The position numbers were made by a program, and so were the translations under genes. The notes under the pieces were generated by a model. That model was not told where the DNA came from, did not search any database, and worked only from the letters and a program-made list of their open reading frames with translations. A DNA stretch of 11,625 nt, from positions 1 through 11,625 of the forward strand of contig CAMLGR010000146.1 in the NCBI GenBank assembly GCA_946479615.1. Direction: 5' to 3'. Positions 7,397 to 11,625 of the stretch are shown piece after piece (within the stretch, counting starts at the first letter, position 1; the number at the start of each line of letters is the position of its first letter). The stretch is from an uncultured Bacteroidota bacterium. Its GTDB lineage: Bacteria > Bacteroidota > Bacteroidia > Chitinophagales > Chitinophagaceae.

Positions 7397-7489
7397 GTCA
7401 GAGCGAAGTGCAAAGTGATGAATGGTGAATAGCGCAAGTTCGGATTTATTCAGATACCCGGCCCTCGCTCTCTTTCCCTGCTCTCACCC
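7397..7489. other. Convergent gap between cydB and the DUF983 gene
   Basis: This 93-bp gap separates two gene ends. It holds AGAGCGA (7400-7406) and its reverse complement TCGCTCT (7465-7471) with a long 58-nt spacer. It also holds a stretch with loose 7-nt periodicity (AGTGCAA, AGTGATG, AATGGTG, AATAGCG; 7407-7434). No strong terminator with a T tract is visible on either strand. Confidence 0.4.
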
Positions 7490-7948
7490 TCACCAGTTAT
7501 TCGCCTGGTCTGCATTCATCCGTTCAGATACATCTACGGGTTGATGATGTTGCCAGTCGGGATCATGCTTTACAAACCAGGAGATCCATAAACTACGGCT
7601 TACCCGCATGATCCAGGGTTGCAGTGCAATTAACAATACGGCATTGAAAGCGATCCAGTAGAATACGCTGTTATCATGAATGGAAATGCCAAGGATCAGC
7701 CACCAGGCGATTAAAGTGCCTACACTCAGCGCAACTGTCAACACATAACTCACATAACTGGTGCCATAATAAAACCCGACTTCGATCTCTGTAGCTTGTC
7801 CGCATACAGGGCATTCCCTGTTCATGATCATATTATTCTTCAGCTTCAGGCTGAGCGGGAATTTGAATAATTTTCCTTCACGGCACCGCGGGCAGCGGCA
7901 GGTAAGCGTGGATGCCAGGTAACTGCGACTGGCTTTTTTTGCTGTCAT
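7490..7948 (-). CDS. DUF983 family membrane protein with zinc-ribbon-like cysteines
   Basis: This is a 152-residue protein of the DUF983 family, whose function is unknown. The N-terminus carries two Cys pairs, CRCPRC (Cys17, Cys19, Cys22) and CPVC (Cys46, Cys49), spaced as in a zinc ribbon. Two membrane segments follow (about 66-88 and 94-113), then the family-typical stretch PWIMRVSRSLWISWFV. The C-terminus is polar. In alphaproteobacteria DUF983 genes often sit in cytochrome oxidase clusters; here the gene is convergent with cydAB, so a link to terminal oxidase assembly is possible but unproven. The start is the ATG at 7946-7948. Just upstream, GAACTTTG on the minus strand (7953-7960) is one base off the -7 consensus. 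Confidence 0.88.
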   Translation of the reverse strand: MTAKKASRSYLASTLTCRCPRCREGKLFKFPLSLKLKNNMIMNRECPVCGQATEIEVGFYYGTSYVSYVLTVALSVGTLIAWWLILGISIHDNSVFYWIAFNAVLLIALQPWIMRVSRSLWISWFVKHDPDWQHHQPVDVSERMNADQANNW

Positions 7949-7952
7949 TTTG

Positions 7953-7960
7953 CAAAGTTC
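7953..7960 (-). promoter_or_regulatory. Possible -7 box for the DUF983 gene
   Basis: The minus strand reads GAACTTTG, a 7 of 8 match to TAnnTTTG counting the free positions. It lies 4 nt from the start codon, so a transcript from it would have almost no leader. It is weak on its own, but the spacing resembles that of the murF box. Confidence 0.25.
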
Positions 7961-7967
7961 GGAGAAA

Positions 7968-8050
7968 TTTAAATATAAAATGTAAAAGGAAAGTTGGTAA
8001 ATGAAAAAGCTCTTTTACATTCTGCATTCTACATTCTAAATTTTGCATTT
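7968..8050. repeat. Second copy of the heptad inverted repeat
   Basis: The left arm contains TATAAAA and TGTAAAA (7974-7987). The right arm is TTTTACA, TTCTGCA, TTCTACA, TTCTAAA, TTTTGCA (8013-8047) plus TTT. It shares 19 identical bases (7971-7989) with the left arm of the cydA-cydB copy (6273-6291), and CTTTTACATTCT (8012-8023) with that copy's right arm. TGTAAAAG (7981-7988) and CTTTTACA (8012-8019) form the perfect inner stem. It fills the space between the end of the DUF6691-like gene and the DUF983 gene. Confidence 0.8.
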
Positions 8051-8053
8051 AAT

Positions 8054-8551
8054 TTAGTGCGGTAGTCTTCCCCTCAGCATCCCGTACACCCAGGTGCCCA
8101 CTATGGCACTCAGCAATGTAATGATAATCACAGTAAAACCTGAGCCGATCTGTGCATACAAAGGACCGGGACAGGCGCCGGTGATCGCCCATCCAAACCC
8201 GAAGAGCAAGCCGCCATAGATCGTACCTTTATTGAAGGCGCGGGACACAAAAACAATGGGCTCTCCATAGATCGTTTTGATCTTCCATTTTTTAATGATC
8301 CATACCGATATCATTCCCACTATAACAGCCGAACCGATCACCCCATACATATGAAAGCTTTGCAACCGGAACATTTCCTGTATACGGAACCAGGAAATCA
8401 CTTCTGATTTTACCAGCAGGATGCCGAATAAAATTCCTGCTACGAGGTACTTGATATTATGCGCAGGATGCGATAATTCGGATGCATTATAAGATACTTC
8501 GTCCAGCGAGCGGACTTCGGTATCAGTATTGGATAGTATTGTTTTTTCCAT
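8054..8551 (-). CDS. YeeE/YedE-type transporter half, DUF6691-like
   Basis: This is the second half of a split YeeE/YedE-type inner-membrane transporter. Members of this family carry thiosulfate or related sulfur compounds. The 165-residue protein has a polar N-terminus (about 1-30) and then four or so membrane segments. It holds the conserved motif GLLFGFGWAITGACPGPLYA with Cys127, which matches the cysteine motif of the second repeat of full-length YeeE. The ATG at 8549-8551 lies one base after the TAA of the preceding gene (TAAGATG), which suggests translational coupling; an ATG at 8561-8563 in the same frame would overlap by 11 nt and is an alternative. In Bacteroidota such a protein commonly follows a YeeE/YedE protein of about 185 residues, as here. 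The exact substrate is inferred from the family, not visible. Confidence 0.85.
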   Translation of the reverse strand: MEKTILSNTDTEVRSLDEVSYNASELSHPAHNIKYLVAGILFGILLVKSEVISWFRIQEMFRLQSFHMYGVIGSAVIVGMISVWIIKKWKIKTIYGEPIVFVSRAFNKGTIYGGLLFGFGWAITGACPGPLYAQIGSGFTVIIITLLSAIVGTWVYGMLRGRLPH

Positions 8552-8552
8552 C

Positions 8553-9116
8553 TTATAAAGCAAGTATATGAGGAAGAATAAAATTCGCTACCAGGAAACC
8601 ACCTGCCATAAAACTGATGGTCGCTACCAGTGAAGGAAATTGCAGCGTGGATAATCCCATGATCGCATGACCCGAAGTGCATCCCCCGGCATACCTCGTC
8701 CCGAATCCTACCAGGAAACCCCCGCCTGCTGTAAGGATCAATCCTTTGATGGTAAAAAGCGTATGCCAGTTAAAAAGATCGACAGGCATCAACCCGCTAT
8801 GATCGGTAATGCCATACTGCGATAATTCGGTAGCCAGTTTCGGATTGATCACTACAGCATTCGGATCGGACAGCAAAAGAGCCGTGACAATACCACCGAG
8901 AAGAATACCGGCTACAAAAAACAAATTCCATACTTCTTTTTTCCAGTCATACTGGAAGAAAGGAATTTTCGCAGGTATGCAGGCCGCACAGATATGGCGG
9001 AGGGAAGAAGAGATACCAAAACTTTTGTTACCCAATATCAATAATAAGGGCACCATCAATCCGATCAACGGGCCAGCTATATACCAGGGCCAGGGCTGTC
9101 TTAACCATCCGATCAT
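8553..9116 (-). CDS. YeeE/YedE family transporter half
   Basis: This is the first half of a split sulfur-compound transporter; in TsuA-like YeeE proteins conserved cysteines pass thiosulfate through the membrane. The 187-residue product has about five hydrophobic segments. It contains the family motifs [15 protein letters not shown] (Cys43, Cys46) and [22 protein letters not shown] with Cys146 in the GGCTSGH signature. Its end is essentially joined to the DUF6691-like gene, so the two should be made together and probably form one transporter. The start is the ATG at 9114-9116, and a perfect -7 box lies 12 nt upstream (9129-9136). The TauE/SafE permease gene precedes it on the same strand, separated by a 122-bp gap with 7-nt repeats. 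I would call this a two-protein YeeE unit with good confidence in family and moderate confidence in substrate. Confidence 0.9.
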   Translation of the reverse strand: MIGWLRQPWPWYIAGPLIGLMVPLLLILGNKSFGISSSLRHICAACIPAKIPFFQYDWKKEVWNLFFVAGILLGGIVTALLLSDPNAVVINPKLATELSQYGITDHSGLMPVDLFNWHTLFTIKGLILTAGGGFLVGFGTRYAGGCTSGHAIMGLSTLQFPSLVATISFMAGGFLVANFILPHILAL

Positions 9117-9128
9117 ATGTTTTATTTA

Positions 9129-9136
9129 CAAAGATA
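9129..9136 (-). promoter_or_regulatory. -7 promoter box for the yeeE/DUF6691-like pair
   Basis: The minus strand reads TATCTTTG, an exact match to TAnnTTTG, ending 12 nt before the start codon. A transcript from it would have a very short leader. No TTG is found at -33; that position is occupied by the heptad array at 9152-9200. Confidence 0.5.
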
Positions 9137-9151
9137 GGAATAGTGGGAGGG

Positions 9152-9240
9152 GTTAGGTTTTAAGTTTTAAGTGTTAGGGGTGGCATGTTAAATATTAAGT
9201 GAACGATCATTCTCTAGATCTAAAGCTGACACTTAACATT
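9152..9240. repeat. 7-nt periodic repeat between yeeE and tauE-like genes
   Basis: Seven consecutive 7-nt units read GTTAGGT, TTTAAGT, TTTAAGT, GTTAGGG, GTGGCAT, GTTAAAT, ATTAAGT (9152-9200). CACTTAACAT at 9230-9239 is the partial opposite arm: TTAAGTG at 9195-9201 pairs with CACTTAA at 9230-9236, and ATGTTAA at 9185-9191 with TTAACAT at 9233-9239. The unit sequence differs from that of the cyd copies, but the period and the inverted layout are the same. The right arm touches the stop codon of the TauE-like gene. Confidence 0.6.
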
Positions 9241-10039
9241 ACACTCCCAGTTCTTTCAAAATAATATAAACGCCGGCGATAAGAACGAACCATCCAAAAC
9301 CTTTCTTTAAATAAAAAGGGGAGACTTTATCTGCGAGTTTGCTGCCGATAAAGATGCCTGCAATACCCAGGACTGTAAAGGTGAGGAGTAATGACCAGTC
9401 ATACGTGAACTGGTTCAGGCTGAATAAGAATCCAAACAAAGAATTGATGGCAATGATCAGCAGGGAGGTGCCGACCGCTGTTTTCATCGGGAGTTTTAAA
9501 AAGATCACGAGGCAGGGAATGATCAGGAAACCGCCACCGGCTCCCAACAGGCCCGTGATAATGCCAATGATCAGGCCCAACAGCCCGAGTGGTAATGCTT
9601 TTTGATAACGTGTCCGTTCCGTTATGGCCCGGTTATCCGGTTCACGGTTACGAAGGATGGACCAGGAAGAAGCCAGCATCAGTATTGCAAACACCAACAT
9701 CAGAAACATATCCTTTGTAATAACCAACTCATCGATGGTGAACAGGGTAGAAGGAATGGCCGGTAATATAAAATGGCGGGTGATGAAAATGGAAATGATA
9801 GAAGGGATGCCAAACAAGGTCAATGCTTTTAGCGCTACCTGTTTTTTAAAATAAGCAACAGTGCCACCGGCAAGACTGGTAGTACCAACAATAAATAATG
9901 AACTGGTAGTAGCCAGCAGCGGATGTATATGCATCATATACACCAATACCGGCACGGTCAGGATCGATCCCCCACTGCCAATCATTCCCAGCGAAATGCC
10001 AATCAGTATGGCCATGCAATAGCCAATAATTTCTATCAT
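9239..10039 (-). CDS. TauE/SafE family permease (sulfite/sulfur-compound or anion exporter)
   Basis: This is an inner-membrane permease of the TauE/SafE family, whose members move sulfite, sulfoacetate, taurine-derived or other organic anions. The 266-residue protein has about eight hydrophobic segments in two repeats. Each repeat starts with the family's glycine-rich motif: GMIGSGGSILTVP at 18-30 and GLLGAGGGFLIIP at 163-175, the latter followed by LKLPMKTAVGTSLLIIAINS. I chose the ATG at 10037-10039, which places the first helix at the N-terminus as usual and has AGGGAAGA just upstream. The frame is also open to ATGs at 10072 and 10108, but these add a polar tail, and the longer one runs into the palindrome at 10084-10153. 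With the YeeE pair downstream on the same strand, a role in sulfur-compound traffic is plausible. Confidence 0.9.
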   Translation of the reverse strand: MIEIIGYCMAILIGISLGMIGSGGSILTVPVLVYMMHIHPLLATTSSLFIVGTTSLAGGTVAYFKKQVALKALTLFGIPSIISIFITRHFILPAIPSTLFTIDELVITKDMFLMLVFAILMLASSWSILRNREPDNRAITERTRYQKALPLGLLGLIIGIITGLLGAGGGFLIIPCLVIFLKLPMKTAVGTSLLIIAINSLFGFLFSLNQFTYDWSLLLTFTVLGIAGIFIGSKLADKVSPFYLKKGFGWFVLIAGVYIILKELGV

Positions 10040-10058
10040 TCTTCCCTGTGTGTGAGAA

Positions 10059-10066
10059 CGAAGATA
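10059..10066 (-). promoter_or_regulatory. Possible -7 box for the TauE-like gene
   Basis: The minus strand reads TATCTTCG, one base off TAnnTTTG and similar to the box of the neighbouring yeeE gene (TATCTTTG). It lies 19 nt upstream of the chosen start codon and would fall inside the gene if a longer start were used. Confidence 0.25.
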
Positions 10067-10083
10067 GGGCATTAAAAATGTAT

Positions 10084-10153
10084 GAAGTACGATGTACGAC
10101 TGTCCCACGGATAGAAGTGTTTTCAGAAAGCGAACTGTTGTACATCGTACTTC
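10084..10153. repeat. 14-bp perfect inverted repeat between tauE-like gene and murF
   Basis: GAAGTACGATGTAC (10084-10097) is the exact reverse complement of GTACATCGTACTTC (10140-10153). With one G-U pair the stem extends to 17 positions around a loop of about 36 nt. The arms consist of 7-nt steps (GTACGAT, GTACGAC and GTTGTAC, ATCGTAC). The element begins 4 nt past the murF stop codon on the minus strand, so it may form the 3' end stem of the murF mRNA, although no T tract follows. Confidence 0.75.
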
Positions 10154-10156
10154 GAA

Positions 10157-11437
10157 TTACTCCACTGCTTTCTCCATCTGCATGCTCCTGCTTCCTTTCA
10201 CCAGTATGTGCGTATGGGTAAATTGTTGTTGCTGCAGCCAGTCTTTTACCTGCGTGGCATTTTCAAATTGCAGGTAAGGATGTTTTATTTTCAGGAAATC
10301 GCCGCCAACCAGTACCACCTGTTTCCACTGCGATTGCTGGATCAGTTCTATCAGCGCTTTATGTTCTTCGATGCTTTCAGCGCCGAGTTCCGCCATAGCG
10401 CCGAGGATCAGTACTTTGTCAGGACTTTTGATATGAGCAAAATTCCCGATCGCCGATCTCATGCTGCTGGGATTGGCATTGTACGCATCGAGGATAATAT
10501 GATTACTGTCTTTCTGTACCAGTTGTGAACGGCTGTTGGAGGGGCTGTATTTTTCAATCGCTGTCCGTATGTTTGATTCGGGTACTTTGAAAAACTTTCC
10601 AATCGTCACGGCTGCCAGTACATTCGGCAGGTTATAATCGCCGACCAGTTGTGTATGAATTATTTTTTCATCCAGTCCCTGGTCGATCGCTACTTCCAGC
10701 AGTGGATCGCTTTTTATCACATGACCGATCACATGGGCCTGGTCCTTTGTTCCGTATTTGATAATACCACTGATGCCTTTGCTCATTTCCTGCAAATACT
10801 CATAATCCCACATAACGAATACGGTTCCGTTATGTGCGCGCAGGTAATCATATAATTCTCCTTTTCCTTTTTTAACGCCTTCGAGACTACCGAATCCTTC
10901 CAGGTGTGCTTTGCCTGCATTGGTGATAAGACCATGGGTTGGCATAGCGTATTCGCAATACCCCGCTATTTCTTTTTGATGATTGGCGCCCATTTCAATG
11001 ACGGCCATTTCTGCATCGGGCCTGATCTTTAAAATAGTAAGTGGTATGCCGATATGATTATTCAGGTTGCCTTCGGTCGTAAAAGTTTTGAAAGAAGTGG
11101 AAAGTACTGCATGGATCAGTTCCTTGGTGGTTGTCTTGCCATTGCTGCCGGTGACAGCGATAAAAGGAATGCTGAACTGTTGGCGATGATATTGTGCAAG
11201 CTGTTGTAAAGTGGTTAATACATCATCGAAGAGAAAAGTGCGGCCGGGGATCTCGGATTCTTTTTCATCGATCACGGCATAAGCGGCGCCGGCATCGAGC
11301 GCCTGTTGGGCAAATGCATTGCCATTGAAATTACCGCCTTTGAGTGCAAAAAAAAGATCTCCCTTTTTCAGTTTGCGGGTATCTGTTTGTACAGAAGGAT
11401 ATTTTTTATATATCCTGTAGAGTTCTTCGATAGACAT
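10157..11437 (-). CDS. murF: UDP-N-acetylmuramoyl-tripeptide--D-alanyl-D-alanine ligase
   Basis: MurF is a cytoplasmic ATP-dependent ligase that adds D-Ala-D-Ala to UDP-MurNAc-tripeptide, the last soluble step of peptidoglycan precursor synthesis. The 426-residue product has the N-terminal substrate domain (SVQTDTRKLKKGDLFFALKGGNFNGN, opening with SVQTDTRKLKKGDLFF at 15-30), the ATP P-loop TGSNGKTTT at 96-104 and EMGANHQKEI at about 148-157. The segment GVKKGKGELYDYL holds the usual lysine region. LDAYNANPSSM at about 316-326 and LGAMAELGAES..EHK at about 345-360 are typical of MurF rather than MurC, D or E. Length is normal for the group. The start (MSIEELYRIY) is the ATG at 11435-11437, with a perfect -7 box only 4 nt upstream. 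No other mur gene is in the window, so it stands outside a visible division and cell wall cluster. Confidence 0.96.
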   Translation of the reverse strand: MSIEELYRIYKKYPSVQTDTRKLKKGDLFFALKGGNFNGNAFAQQALDAGAAYAVIDEKESEIPGRTFLFDDVLTTLQQLAQYHRQQFSIPFIAVTGSNGKTTTKELIHAVLSTSFKTFTTEGNLNNHIGIPLTILKIRPDAEMAVIEMGANHQKEIAGYCEYAMPTHGLITNAGKAHLEGFGSLEGVKKGKGELYDYLRAHNGTVFVMWDYEYLQEMSKGISGIIKYGTKDQAHVIGHVIKSDPLLEVAIDQGLDEKIIHTQLVGDYNLPNVLAAVTIGKFFKVPESNIRTAIEKYSPSNSRSQLVQKDSNHIILDAYNANPSSMRSAIGNFAHIKSPDKVLILGAMAELGAESIEEHKALIELIQQSQWKQVVLVGGDFLKIKHPYLQFENATQVKDWLQQQQFTHTHILVKGSRSMQMEKAVE

Positions 11438-11441
11438 GAGA

Positions 11442-11449
11442 CAAAAGTA
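11442..11449 (-). promoter_or_regulatory. -7 promoter box abutting the murF start codon
   Basis: The minus strand reads TACTTTTG, an exact match to TAnnTTTG, ending 4 nt before the murF ATG. Transcription from this box would begin at or next to the start codon, giving a leaderless or nearly leaderless mRNA. No -33 TTG is seen at the usual distance, so chance occurrence is possible. Confidence 0.4.
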
Positions 11450-11505
11450 ATTAATAAGGGGATTCTTTGGTCAGTTAGCTGATGAAATAGAACACGGATA
11501 GAAGT

Positions 11506-11569
11506 GGATGGACGGATATAAAATGGATGGTTGCAGTGTTTAGATAGTAATAACTATATCCGTTCAATC
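11506..11569. repeat. Inverted repeat upstream of murF
   Basis: ACGGATATA (11512-11520) and TATATCCGT (11555-11563) are perfect 9-bp complements. Pairing extends outward with G-U pairs and one mismatch to 11506/11569. The spacer is 34 nt. It lies about 70 bp upstream of the murF start in a stretch without genes (11438-11625). Confidence 0.45.
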
Positions 11570-11591
11570 TGTGGAGTATGCTCAAATAAGT

Positions 11592-11621
11592 GTGTCAATT
11601 ACAAAATTTGTAAATTGATAC
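11592..11621. repeat. 30-bp near-perfect palindrome at the window edge
   Basis: GTGTCAATTACAAA (11592-11605) and TTTGTAAATTGATAC (11607-11621) are complementary except for one G/A difference and one extra T, around a single central A. The core TTACAAA-A-TTTGTAA is perfect. It could be an operator for a dimeric regulator or the 3' stem of a gene beyond the window. Confidence 0.5.
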
Positions 11622-11625
11622 AAGA

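Noticed and set aside
7400..7471. AGAGCGA/TCGCTCT as bidirectional terminator of cydB and the DUF983 gene
   Set aside because: The arms are short, the loop is 58 nt and no T tract follows.
6255..8050. CRISPR array or mobile element explaining the repeats
   Set aside because: The units are 7 nt with inverted arms and no regular spacers; no cas, transposase or integrase gene is present.
8440..8682. Minus-strand ORF of 80 codons across the yeeE/DUF6691 junction
   Set aside because: It is out of frame with two well-supported genes and resembles no family.
10040..10108. Longer TauE/SafE N-terminus from ATG at 10072 or 10108
   Set aside because: It would put a polar tail before the first helix and include part of the palindrome; the ATG at 10037-10039 has a purine-rich AGGGAAGA upstream.

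Overview
The window looks like a chromosomal segment from a Bacteroidota bacterium, most likely a Chitinophagaceae-like relative. The reasons are a SusC/RagA-type TonB-dependent receptor with an N-terminal STN domain next to a FecR-type anti-sigma factor and an ECF sigma factor, several matches to the Bacteroidota -7 promoter box (TAnnTTTG), mostly weak Shine-Dalgarno sequences, and a MurF of the kind found in that group. Assignment to family level is inference.

Layout. (1) Positions 1-4520, minus strand, read right to left: ECF sigma factor, FecR-like anti-sigma factor, then a SusC-like outer-membrane receptor cut by the left window edge. This is a cell-surface signalling unit: substrate bound by the receptor is sensed through its STN domain, relayed to FecR across the inner membrane, and releases the sigma factor. 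The two gaps inside it (213 and 189 bp) carry long inverted repeats. (2) Positions 4521-4936: divergent intergenic region. Its right half holds a perfect -7 box, a 26-codon leader ORF and a rho-independent-type terminator overlapping the end of that ORF, all upstream of cydA and with no plus-strand gene before them. This arrangement suggests attenuation of cydAB. (3) Positions 4937-7396, plus strand: cydA and cydB, both subunits of a short-Q-loop cytochrome bd quinol oxidase, separated by an inverted repeat built from 7-nt units. (4) Positions 7490-10039, minus strand: a DUF983 zinc-ribbon membrane protein, a split YeeE/YedE pair (the second half resembles DUF6691) and a TauE/SafE permease, which together look like a sulfur-compound transport cassette. 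(5) Positions 10157-11437, minus strand: murF for peptidoglycan precursor synthesis, followed to the window end by a gene-free stretch with palindromes.

The coding content is mostly recognisable housekeeping and surface-signalling genes. The less usual material is between genes: the attenuator-like leader of cydAB, a set of inverted repeats with 7-nt internal periodicity in four successive intergenic spaces (6.2-10.2 kb), and -7 boxes lying only a few bases from start codons. No tRNA, rRNA, CRISPR array, transposase or integrase was seen.
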